Assembly (NCBI GenBank): GCA_943737045.1
Contig: CALSFV010000299.1
Coordinates: 176,001-240,000 of the forward strand
Length of the DNA stretch: 64,000 nucleotides
Origin: Parapristionchus giblindavisi
Lineage: Eukaryota; Nematoda; Chromadorea; Rhabditida; Diplogasteridae
Direction: 5' to 3'
The notes under the pieces were generated by a model. The model searched no databases, had not been told where the DNA came from, and saw only the letters and a program-made list of their open reading frames with translations. The stretch's first letter is position 1. Each line of letters opens with the position of its first letter. Positions 22,831 to 36,200 of the stretch are shown here, piece after piece. The translations under genes were made by a program, and so were the position numbers.

Positions 22831-25800
22831 ATGGCTAAAAGAGCCTGTGCAGACTGGATTGCGATCGGCGAGAGCAAGATCAAGTGAGTGTTACTGTAGT
22901 TATCGGTGGGTAGGGTTACGGTAACTGTAGTTATCGGTAGGTTGGGTTACGGTAACTGTAGTTATCGGTAGATTGGGTTACGGTAACTGTAGTTATCGGT
23001 AGAGTGGGTTACGGTAACTGTAGTTATCGGTAGAGTGGGTTACGGTAATGGGTATTGTTAAACGATCGATATATCAGAATGGAGACGATCTACGAAGGAA
23101 TCGGCCTAAATCTGAATGAAGTCATCCATTTCTCGGCCTGTCCGTACTCTGGACCGATAGGTACGGTAGTTATTGTTATTGATTGTTCCAAATTATGGGT
23201 TACTGTAGCCTATTGAATTATCGATTAGCATGTCCTTACAGCGATATGTTCCGCCTACGGTCCTTCCTCGTTCAAGATCACCATCTACAATGCAGCGGGC
23301 AAGGCGTACAGTGCTATTGAGGTGTGGTTTGATCTTTGATCTTTCACTTTGATTTTTGCTCAAACACCTTCGCAATGACACCTATAGATGATTTGGCTTG
23401 CTATTTTGTCATGAACTTAATCAATCGATAGTATAGTTATTTGTAGTGAGGCTACAATATAACAAATGAATAGGAGGGTGGGGTAGGCCAAATGAATACG
23501 AAGGAAATATCATGGAATCTCAAAGCATTTGTGGTTTTTCTCTTTGATGAGTAAGAAATTGATGCACTGTCGTTGGATTTATAGCTTGTTCTGATGAAGA
23601 GTGGTTGAAACGTGAATCCACGGGGCACACAGGGCCAACCTTTGGTTGTTTTAGCACACGTGGGATAGGGACCTTCCGTCCTACCCCTGTCCTACTCGTC
23701 CACATTTCGAATGCTTGCTGGAAATAGCAAAATGTGAAATAACAGCATATTTTTATATTGGTGTGAATTTGGAAAATGCGCTGTCATTTGCATATGTCGT
23801 CGGTCATACTGAAACTAATAGACAGGCTGATATTGATTGATCGGTTATCGATTGATATTGATTGATCGGTTATCGATTGATATTGATTGACCGGTTATCG
23901 ATTGATATTGATTGATCGGTTATCGATTGATATTGATTGATCGGTTATCGATTGATATTGATTGATCGGTTATCGATTGATATTGATTGATCGGTTATCG
24001 ATTGATATTGATTGATCGGTTATCGATTGATATTGATTGATCAGATATCGGACGTTATCCTGATGGAATGGACACGTGGACATCGTCTGCTGATCGTGTC
24101 ATCGCGCGGATCGTACAAACTGTACACGCCGTTGGGAGAGCAGGTCAAGGAGTTCTCATTGGTGAGGCGGATTATTGATTTATTGATTGATTATTGATTT
24201 ATTGATTGATTATTGATTAATTTATCAAGTGTAGTTTGTTTTTAAACCTTTGGTTGCATGAAATAGTATGCAGCATTCTTTGTCATGGAACATTCTTGAA
24301 CGATTCGTTGAGCGATACTTCAAAGTATTTAAAAAAAATTATTATATGCTCACGTATGAAAGAGACAGTAGCATTAATATTTCAGTACGTTGTAAACTAC
24401 CAAGCCTGACTGCATTTTGGAATTTTTTTTGAAAACCTCACCGCATTTTGTGATTTTTTGAGAAAGCCAGACCGCATTTTACAAATTTGTAGCGTAGCTA
24501 TTCGACTTATGGTCGAAATAAGAGGAGAAATATAAGCAACCCCTCAGAGTGGAGCGCCTGCTGATATCGTGTTACGAGCACTCTACATTGATAGAATTTG
24601 TACGATGATATCAATAAGGCCCAGGCCGCTATCCAGCAACCAATTAATTAGAAAACAATTGATGGATGAATGAATAAATCAATGAATCAATCAATGAATC
24701 AATCAATCAATCAATCAATCAATCAACCAATCAATATCAGGTTCGTGACGTGCACCTGCAGTCGTCGCGGCTCTTCGGGGCCTCTCGTCACTCGGGTCTC
24801 GCGGTGCTCGATGATTCGCGGAGGATTACGGTAGTGAACAACGTTATCGATCCGGTCGTCTGGACCATACAGATACGTGAGTGTTAATAAATGAATTATA
24901 TAAATTTTTGTTTTAAAAGATACAAATCTTAATTTGCATACATGTTTTAGTTATAGTTAAAACTAGAAGATACTAGAGTATTGTAAATTAGTCTATGGGC
25001 CCTCACATGATTGATTGCCACTCCGCCCGACACTCCAGCATGAAGTAAAATGGTGTCAAAGCATACATTTTCATACCCTCGCAAGGTGAGGACCACTATA
25101 TACGGCTCATTTTCAGCATCTACCCACTATATAAGGGCCCTTTTTAAGCTAAAACTTGCAATGTAAGCGAAAAATAACGATTTTACGAAATCGACCCACT
25201 ACATAAAAATAAAACGGTTAGGGTGCCTATAGGCTCAGGTGGCTCAGGTAATTCGATAAAAGTTAGATCAGGAGAAATCAAGATCTGATCAGGAGAAATC
25301 CTAATTTGTTTTTGGCATGATCAGATCTTGATTTCACCTGATCAGATCTTGATTTCTTCTGATCATATTTTGATTTTATCTGATCATATTTTGATTTCTC
25401 CTTGTGTTTAAAAATATCTCAGTGGTATTGGAACCACTTAGGAATACATCAAAGCAATGTAAATGATTTATTCATGAATGAAGAAAAAAGAAGGTCGATC
25501 GGCATTGTAGTATTCTTGTTGCTTCTCGCACGTGTACTGAAAAATGGACGTTTAAAGGTTTAGAGGGGGGAAATTTTTTTTTAAGTATAGGTATAAAAGG
25601 AATGTAAAGCATATATTATTATCGAAATTACGCTTGAAAGCTGCGTTTTTCTTTTCAAGAAGATTTCAAATTCGCTACTGAAAGCAAGAAATGACATTCC
25701 ATGCTACTTTCTACTACCGCAATTTGTTGTATTAGGTTGATGCATAAGATTCTTTACAGCACTTTAGCCCTCTTATTTCTCTTGTTGTTGATCAAAGGGG

Positions 25801-28800
25801 CCTCGGCTATAAATGTTGGAATGACATTCCCCCCTGCCTAGTGTTATTTTCTCGTCAGCCCATCTCGTCGTCCAGCTCAGAGTGGCTCATGTTGTTTTCG
25901 TCCCCGATCAAATTCACCACTGTGAGTTCACGCAGTGTCTTTTCTAGCCCCAGAACGTAAATTCGATTGACTCGCTCATGTCATTAATGGGGATGAAACA
26001 AGGTGAAATCTATTTTCAATATGATAACGCAAGACTCATTTAAACATTGACCAAGGCTTGAACTGGCAAGCTATGGCTAGACGAAATTCACTTGGAAACG
26101 GAGAATGAGGACCACTTGCGCGCAGAGATAAGAGAACTAGCCCATCATTGCGCGCATAATTGCAGGTTTGACATTTCTCCAACTGCGTAGTCTTCATCTA
26201 TAGGAAAAGGGCTTTCTAATGAGCTATAGTTCATCTCTCATGGACAGAATAATGAAAAAGAGACTCCTTGTTAATTTTGTAAAGAAACTTATGCATCAAC
26301 GTAATAGAATGACAAAATTAACATGAGTAGCCACGAGTTACAGTTGTTTCATATTTTCCAATAATGTAGGTATAATAAAATGCATACCATTTATATCGCC
26401 ATGTGCGCTATCTTGTGCTTGAATTTCCTCAGATTGGCCTTCAGATTGATATTAGAAGAGGTCACCCATGAGACCAGTTTAGCCGAATATAAGACGATAA
26501 GAAATCAATCTGGAAATCATATTGTATAGATATTTAATACTTTTTATGAATAATTCTCTAGATATTGGTTCATTTATTGATCTCATATTGAATCTCCAAC
26601 ACTCGTTATCTTGTCTTGATATTGCGTACGGAATCTGCCATAGCGCCAAAGAGAAATAGCAACTAGTGAGCGATCGAAAACTGCTTCTAAGTTCGACATA
26701 ACACGAAAAAAGTAAATGAATTAAGAAATCAATACAACTCACGCTGTGTGATTCCCATAGCTAGCGGTAGACAGTATTAATCGACCTTCATTCCGCGCCT
26801 CTACATTACGAGTTCCTATAAAGCTCAGAATTAAACCGATAATATTGATTTAGAACTACTCTTCAATCTAATATCATACCTGGCTTCAGCACCTCCACAT
26901 CCTGCTTGAACAATTCGTGTCATTCAGACTGAGTAGCTGCAAATTTGAACTTTCCCATGTTACAACAACATGAATGAGAAACGAAACAACTGTAGCATAC
27001 AACAAATGGATATATGCATCTTCTAGTTCAATGTAACAACGTGATACGAAAATATGAAATATCTATCGATAATAAACTATTATTTCATCGTAAAAATATA
27101 AATTAAAACGTGCTCCCTCCTTATAATCAAACACGCACGTAAATTAAACGCGCAAAGCAAAATCCTTTGCGCATTTGTAGTACTTGATCCGAATCTGATC
27201 AGATCTGATCAGATTCTGATTTCATCTGATCAGATTCAAAAGTGGTCAAATTCCTGATCTGACATTGATCGAATTACCTGAGTAAAATGTATGGTGTCAA
27301 AGGGTCCGATACGTATGGGACAGACTGTGTGTATTCTTTATGGTTTCGTTGTTTCCAAAGTTGGAAGAAGGGGTATTGTCGGGGGAAAATTTGTTCGTTG
27401 TAATGAATAGTACTCGAAACGGGATTCCACCTGGTCTGAATGCGATTGTTTTGCTTGTGTTTCTTTTCCGGAGTACGATTATTGGAAGAAAGATCTCGTT
27501 GTTATGGGAAGTGGCTGAAACGAGATTCCACCAGGAACTTTGCGACTAATAGGCTTAATGATCTTGCATGCCTGTTGAGCTGTTTAAAAAAATATGGCAC
27601 TACGTCTACACACCGTAATGTTTTGTTCGCAAAGTCGTGAGGAGAAGAGAAACGAAACGAAGCAGAGACGAGAGAAATCATGTTTCGACAACTGCGTTAC
27701 GGTCCAAAGTACGGAGCCTGGTCACAGTTTGGGATTTTCTGTTGCTGAAAACTTTGCCGCATTTTGAAAATTTGTAACGTATTCGCTATTCGACGCATAC
27801 ATTTTTGTTGAAAACTCACATTTGCAGAAGACCCTGTAATTGTGATTGACATTATCCAGCTAAAATTGCATATTTTTTTGCTTTTTTCTCTCTTTGTGAA
27901 TCTGCAAAAGTGGCCCATTTTTGTATTAGCTAACCAAACGAGTAAACGAGTGAATATACATGTATATCTGAAAAATTTATACGAAAGTAAATTTTTTTCA
28001 ATTTAATTTTGGTTTGCGTTGCACCCTCATCATGGTTGCTCGACTTCTTCATGTCTGATGTTGTGCATACTGTACGGTGTGGATACTGTACTTCTAGTAT
28101 TGTTGATATTATGTGGTATACTGTAGATGTAAAAACGAAACTAGGAATAATCTCCCACGGTTTATTCAATACCTGCTGGGATGAGGGGGTAAGGCACAAA
28201 CGATCTATTCACTCCTTCTTATCCTCGTCCTTTTCGTCATCTTTCTTCTCTTCTTCCTTCTTTTCTTCTTTATCCTCTTTATTATCTTCCTTTTCTACTT
28301 TCTCTTCCTTTTCATCCTTCTTTTCCTCCTTTTCATCCTTCTTTTCCTCCTTTTCATCCTTCTTTTCCTCCTTTTCTTCCTTCTTTTCCTCCTTTTCATC
28401 CTTCTTTTCCTCCTTTTCATCCTTCTTTTCCTCCTTTTCCTCCTTATTTTCCTCCTTTTCTTCCTTCTTTCCCTCCTTTTCTTCCTTCTTTTCCTCCTTT
28501 TCATCCTTCTTTTCCTCCTTTTCATCTTTCTTCTCTTCCTTTTCTTCCTTCTTTTCCTCCTTTTCTTCCTTCTTCTCTTCCTTTTCTTCCTTCTTCTCTT
28601 CCTTTTCTTCCTTCTTCTCCTCCTTTTCTTCCTTCTTTTCCTCCTTTTCATCCTTCTTTTCTTCCTTTAATTCCTTCTTTTCCTCCTTTAATTCCTTCTT
28701 TTCCTCCTTTAATTCCTTCTTCTCCTCTTTCTTATCCTTCTTGGCATCCTAAACGGTTTTCGTTAAGTACTGTAGATTTAATATCGATCGATAGTTGGTT

Positions 28801-30164
28801 ACCTTGCCGTCTGCCTTCTTCTTGTTGAAGTGTACGAAGAGCCTCTTCATGGCTTCGGGATGCTGCAAATATCAATCTTCAAGTTACACTCAAATTCACA
28901 TTATGCCTACAGTACCCTGTAACACGTCTTACTGTAACTTTCGCTTACAGTAACCACGGCCGTAACCGTACAGTGCGATATATCGTACCTTTCCTGACCA
29001 TGCAGCACGGGCCGGCTTGTCATCTTCGTCAGCAGCCTTCCTGTAGTAAACTACGAAGTAGTGCTTGTTTGAGTCGGGCACCGGCTTGTCCGCAGTGAAG
29101 ATCAACTGAAATTGAGACATGGCGATGATTGGCAAACGTCGCCTCCCGAATTAGCACTCACACCATGCTAGTTTTTTTTTCATTCGAACTCTAACGGTGG
29201 CAACATACCGGTCACTTCGAACTATAGACAACCCATCACTCCTTACACTTCTCTAATGAATCTACAGCATTATGCAACTCCTCGAGCAATCTACAGTATG
29301 CTACAGTACTCTACCGTACATACCTTCACACTCTCAGTTTCGCCAGCCTTGATGTATCCGAGTGGGGGACGAATACGGAAAAGCTCATTCGACGTACACT
29401 TGACCTTGAAGAGGTAGCGATCCTTCGTCGGGTTCAATATCTGCAATCGTGTGATTACGGTATTTATAAGGTACTGTTTTCGAGAGTACGAGGGCATAGA
29501 TTACGGTAGCTAGGAATGTGGTACCGTAAGACCATGCATAGTGTTCCTGATTACGGTAGTGTTTAGCAAATGATCCAATTACCTTGATCTCTCGCATGCA
29601 TGGTTCCTCGCCAATTTTATCTCCTTCAAATTCGACCTTTCCTACGTCTACCTGAAATACACTACACTATAACGACATAAAGAGGATTAATTAAGCGAAG
29701 GTTACTGTAGCTGGTGTGAGATTACGGTATAAATATACCTGGAGTAGGAATTCTGGCATAGCTCTCTGACGTAAGTGCGAAGAGTGTGTGATGGTGGCGG
29801 TTGAGGGTGAGACCGCCGCACACTAGGCTGCGATGACAATAAAATAAGCGGAGAATGGATAGCGAACTGAAATGGAGCGATGTCACCCATTTAATTGTAT
29901 TCTAGAATTTTCATATCCATGCTATGGAAATCTCTCTAATTTTGTTGTCTCTAGCGATGAATTAGGCAAATTGGGGTTAAATTATATTTGCAATCTAGAT
30001 TTGTCTTTGTTTGAAGCTCTCTTAATTTCACTCGCTATTTCTGACTCTGTCTAGGGCTACGAGAGAACAATGAGCGGTGAAGAGACCGCGTTCTTTGTCT
30101 CAACTTGCCTATCTAATTACTGATTGGGGTGTGATATAGAGAATACTTTTTTCTTCAACTAATT

Positions 30165-30212
<48 letters not shown>

Positions 30213-33200
30213 GTAATAATAATAATAATAATAATGGTAATTTTGCAAAGTAGGGTAAATTATAATTGTAAAGATTATATAGAAATTATTTGACGTATTT
30301 GTGGTATGGTAGTCATTTCTTCAAGCCTTAGAATTGTCGAATATATAGTTGTTGTTGTATTTTTATTAATTGTTTTAGTTTATATCCTTATGGAGTTAAA
30401 TCACTTTTCCTGGAATACAATGCGAAAAGAGCCACTCCCCTATCTCATGGATGCGCGTTCTCTTGGTTTCTCTCGCCTCCCCTAACACATAGCACGATGG
30501 CCGAGTGGTTAAGGCGTTGGACTTAAGTTCCAATGGGCGTAAGCCCTCGTGGGTTCGAACCCCACTCGTGCTAGAATCTTTTGCTGATTTTATTTCTCAA
30601 CATTCGAGCTCCCCTTGTATTTTTCTTTCCGTTTTTCTTTTTAATATAAGTTTATAATAGATTTTTTTTAAATTTCGAAACAATGCAGCTCTGTGCCAAA
30701 TTATCTTATGTTATGTTTTTCTAGATTAAAACCAAAATCTAGATTAATTCATTAATTTTATCACTTGTTGCCACATTTATACAATGTAAGATAAATACAT
30801 AAATAAAATATTCATTACAGGCGACACTCCGTCCACCTGGACTCTCCTCGCTCCCCATTCAGTAATCACGAGTGTGATCGTGGTCGTGAAGACCGCCTTC
30901 TACCGGGCCAATCAGGGCGACCCCCTGCAACTAGTGGTCAGTTTGCGGTCTGCGATTTTTGATCTTTGATCTTTGTAACTACTGTGTTGATCTCAAAGTA
31001 CCTGCAGAAAATGGCCAATATTTGATTTTTGATCTTTCTAATTACTGCGTTAATGTCAAAGTACCTGCAGAAAATGGGCCAATATTTGATCTTTCGTCTT
31101 TCTAATTACTGCATTAGTGTCAAAAAGCCTGCAGCTAGTAGTGAATATTTGATCTTTCTGAATACTGTATTACTCTCAAATTTCCTGCGGCTATTTGTCA
31201 GCTTGTTGTTCTTTGATCGTTGTGGTCACTGTTCTGTAATATTCCTGGAGCTAATTGTCTGTCGTTGATCTGCGCTCGTTGTGCTCGGTCACAAATGTTG
31301 CGCAGAAAACACCAACAATTTCCCATTTTTATGATCTTTGATCTCTAGCATTGCTAAAGCATTTCAAAAGTTCCTGCAACCATTCATATGTTCTTTTTCT
31401 TGCTATAAGTACTTGATACGAAACATCGATGCCAACCTACCGTATCAGTCTACCGTAATAAATCGATATCATGATTATAATAAATCGAATAAATCGATAT
31501 TCCTTCCGTTCAGGACACACCGTGGGCGTTCACGGATGGAGAGTACACGCAGAACGCGTCGGATTGGACGAATGATCGGGTAGCACTCATGCACACGTCG
31601 AATGTGATACATGTAAGATTAAATGATCACTGTGTTGTTATGTAGATATTGTACTTGGTTATGCCATAGGTTATGAAGAGTTGGGTCATATAGTTTATCT
31701 GTCAGACGTGTTTCGGGTACTCAATCCAACATCAGTGATAAATTGTGTTGTTAATTTACTTTAAAACAGCAGCGAGTCCATGTCCATGCGCATCATATTT
31801 CTGCTATTTTCTATCGGCTAAAGTACAGATTGATCCCGTCCATGGGCTTGATTTTATCTTTTAAAGGCAATCTCCAAGCTACCTTTAAGCTCCGATCTGG
31901 CACCATTCTCTCGCTTTAATTGTCCACGAGAGATTGTGGTCAGAGCGGAGAGAGTACCATTGGCTTGGGGTATGTCATTAAAGTAAATTACTGCAATACA
32001 ATGATCTTTATCAAGTACACAAAAACGGGAATAGTTGGCAGCAACTAAATGACTGATTAGTCTGGGCGTGCTGAACTACAGTTTACGATATCATTAATAT
32101 GTAAATGTACTTATCAAGCTGTTTATTAGTAGTAAAGCTGTTAATAGTAGTGTGCGATCCGCTATTGGTTTCAGACAATGAACCTTATAAGCTGCACTTC
32201 TACCATGCTATTAATGTCCTTAACATGTGACTTATTATTGATTATTGATTTTTCTTATTGATTGATTATCATTTTCAGATCACCCGTTCGGATCTCTCCT
32301 ATCTCCTCTCCACAATCTCGCTCCACTCCTCTCCACTGTCCTCTTCATCTCCTCCTCCTCCCGTATCATCGATTGGTTTCGTCTCTCAATCAATGATCTA
32401 CGCCAGTCGACAACCGTCCCTGATACAGTTTGCGAGTACGGTAGACACCGAGCAGACCTTTGAGTGAGTTATTGATTATTGATTGGTTGAGTACTGTAGA
32501 TGGTGTATGCATAGGTGGGCACGCTGGGGGAAAGGCTGTGCGCAAACCGGGGAATTGTAGGGCAAAGCTATGCGCATGGGCATTTTTTAGCATATTTGAC
32601 TGGAAATTTTCCAATTTTTGCGAGGGAAGGCTATGCGCAAGGCCCCGCAAGGGAAGGCAATGCTGTGCGCAAAAAGAATTCGTTTTCATGCGCCCACCTA
32701 TGGGTGTATGCCTTATCCTTTATTGATCATATGCTCGAGCATGAACTGGGCAGCCGAAATAACGGAAGAAATAATAAATGGCATACTAACAACTCTACAT
32801 TTGTTTTTGAAAAAATTCTGGGCAGACTGGGGTTTAGCGATTGTTGTTGATTGCTTATATAGCCTAACAAAAGCGAATATCCTGGTCTCGTCCGAAAAAA
32901 CCAAGACTAGAAACTGCTTTAAAACGTATCAGTCTACCGTATTCCTGCCTAGTTTGCTCACCGTAAACTGCGCCACCGTATACCTACCTACCTACCGTAA
33001 TCCCGGTGTGCTTTTCAGTTACCGTGCGGCCTACGCGCAGCTGGGCAGCGAGTGCGACGGACTGCGAGTGTACACGAATGACGCCCTCACCTACTTCTCC
33101 CATGTATCTCGTAAGAGATTTATTTATTTTAATACGAGTGGCGTAGGTCACCTACGGTAGGTGGATACTGAAATCGATCAAAGATCAAAGAACAACACAT

Positions 33201-36200
33201 TACGATCAAAGATTTCAACTAAAGATCTATTGACATTCTTTAATTTCTTCTAATGAAATATATCAGATTTATTTATTTATTTAACTTCAATAACCTTTAT
33301 CTAGCACAGAACAAATTGACAAGGGATGGTTGCCACTAGACGACGGATTAGCCTGGGTGTGCTGAGGTCCCATACAGTTATTTATCATTTATTTATTTTT
33401 ATATTTAATCCAAATGTCTTTGCGCTTGCGAGCAGTCATTTTGTGTTTCACTGCATTCATATCAGTGGGTGGGTGGGAGAGCACTATTTTCGTTTCCACG
33501 ATTAAGCAATCATTATATTTATAAAAATAATAATTACGATGATGATTATGATGATAATAATAATTCGTGATCATGCATGGAATAAAAGGGCCAATCCAAT
33601 CGACAAATGCGCTTCAACTGAACATTTTAACAAAACTGCGGAACGCGCAATCAACAGGCTGAATGGAAGGAAGACGGACAATGATAAGATGTGATTTCCC
33701 CCCAAGTGTTCAGCTAAATTCTTAATGCTATTATGATTATTTTGTGATGTGTAGTTGAACCTTATAAAAGCAACCAAACAGTTTACTCGGCCCGGTGCCA
33801 TCATGTTTCTCATTAATGTAATGGTTGAACTGATCATGCCGATCGTGTTCGATGCTCGGCAAGAAAAGAAAAAAAAACATATTTAATCGCCTCCGGTGAA
33901 ATCAACGATCAAACGCATGCATAATATATAGGCGACCTTTAGGCTAGTCCTATCTACTGACTGCAGTATAGCACCACTTTTTTAAATAAATCGAGTGAGT
34001 CGAACAAAAATCGTCTGGGATCTGGTCAAGTTGAGGGGCTGCTGACTTACCTTTTTTTTCATTTTTAAGTAAATTTAGGCTAAATCGGGTACCAAAACCC
34101 AGTGGGTCTTGTCGCTAGCGAAAATGCCGACCCCGTGTGCTATACATGAGCTGTAGCAGTATTTTGAGAGTTCATGTACCCCCCCCCCCCAGAAGAAAGA
34201 AAGCATGAAACTGACCAGCAGAATGGCGAGGTCGTCCGAGTTCCTCATGCCCGGTTCCTTCTCCAGCCATTCGAGCACCGAATCCTATACAGCACAATTT
34301 TATCAAAACAAAAATAAAAGTCAGTTATCGATCAATCGTGACTACCGTAATCGCATACCTTGAGCTCCATGAAGCTATGATGGCACTCAGACAACTCTCA
34401 TCCCTCATCTTCATTTTCTGAATCAGCCAAGTTATGAGGGGAAGAAGAGTCGTCGATGAGACTGTACTGTAATTAGAGAGCAATTATTCATCAATCAAGA
34501 AGATTATCCACATTTTATTAATTGGGACTCTGCATTTCATACTATCCGATCTCATATGCAAAATAGTTGCAGTAATCAATCAATAACTAACTCAATCAAT
34601 CAATAGCTACCGAATCCGGTCTCACATAGAACGTAGCAAATAATCAATATTCACGTTGTAATATAATCATGGGGTCGATAAATTATTATTACTGATTAAT
34701 TGATTTAGTTATTTCGAGTCAAATTACTAACTTAAGTGCGACTGATCGGCTTGAGCTGTTAAGTTGACTGTCGGTCAAACTCAAAGCGCGTCTAACATAA
34801 GCGCGCGAAACAGGCAATCACCTGGTCAGAGCGGTGGCTTCAGGCGCCACCTCGGAGCATTTTAGGAAGCGCTCCGAGGTCGATCTTGTGATCCGTGTCA
34901 TCTTTTGATCTTTGATCTTTTAATCATCCTGATCTTTGATCTTCTAATATCGTACTATTCAGCGGAAGAGGAAGCGGTTCTGGGTGTTGCATCATCAGCC
35001 GAGGGAGCCTATTTGGTCGAGGCTCAGACCATCCTCAACGAGGGCAGTACATCGGCCCGTATGCCCTACGAGTTTATCATGTTCATCAAGTAAGTGCTCA
35101 CGACCGCGACGCGTCCACATGCGTCGCGGTCGAATCGATAATTGCCCTGCAGGAACATGCCAAAGGCTGTGGAGGAGTGCACAATGGCGGCAGCCAAGAC
35201 CAGATCGCCCGAGGTACAGAAGACGCTACTCAAGGTGAATATTGATTGATTGGGCAGAATATTGATTGATTGATGGCCATGAAATGGAGATGACTCAGGT
35301 GTTTGAATCCTTGCATGATCCAAGTAAAATTCGTGCAATTAATGGCATGATAATGCATGGAATATACTCGACTCATGGATTATCCGTGATCATGCATGGA
35401 TTCTGTCATTCCATTCATGATCACAGAAAATTCATTCATGATCACGGAAGATCCATGCATGATCATGCATGGAATATCGAATCATGCATGATTATACTTG
35501 TATTCGTGATCATGCAAGGATTTCGACACCAGTGGCCGTATGCAAGAACAGTTTTCCGAGAAAATGTGACGTCATTAGCGTAAGCGGAGGATTTTTGGAA
35601 AACGCCTCCGCCTACGTTAATGACGTCACATTTTCCGGTAAAACAGTTTTCCCGTTGTTCTTGCATACGGTCACAGAGGAGAATGCTGTGACTGAATTGA
35701 GAGAGATGAATATTGAACGAGTGGAGATGAATATTGAACGATCACTCTGCTTATACCCAAAATACTTGTGAAGGATCTGATATGAGACAATCTGCGTCCC
35801 TTAATTATGTGCCTGAAACATGAAACTGCTGGGCGACTTTTGAGACATTGACTTTCACAACACGGTTTTTAACCTGCTATTCAATGAGAATCACTCATCT
35901 CACCAGCCACTTTCGTGTTTCATATTCCCGTTAAGCAATGCAGACGATTTTTTTATAAAAAAACTTTAAGTTAGACGTAAGCGTATTTACAATATGACAT
36001 CGCATGTGAGTCGCTTGTGAGTGGAACGGATGTCTGCTTGACACACGTCTACTTTCTCTAAGAACCTAGGACAGCTAAGCACAATACGTTCATGTCCACT
36101 ATATCACTACTACAGGGTGCGGCAGAATTATGGAAACACGATCTTTGATTTTCCCTAATCACATGTATTGAGCAAATCGGTTCAACATATAATATTATAT

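Noticed and set aside
28295..28651. 118-codon Lys/Arg frame on the minus strand
   Set aside because: Shifted frame of the same repeat; does not connect to the MSP exons.
28009..28752. 247-codon Ser/Phe-rich frame on the plus strand
   Set aside because: Antisense shadow of the Lys/Glu repeat exon of the MSP gene; the minus-strand frame splices cleanly to a recognisable domain.
32618..33160. 180-codon frame across VPS16 intron 8
   Set aside because: Starts inside MITE D and runs through intron into exon 9 in the wrong frame.
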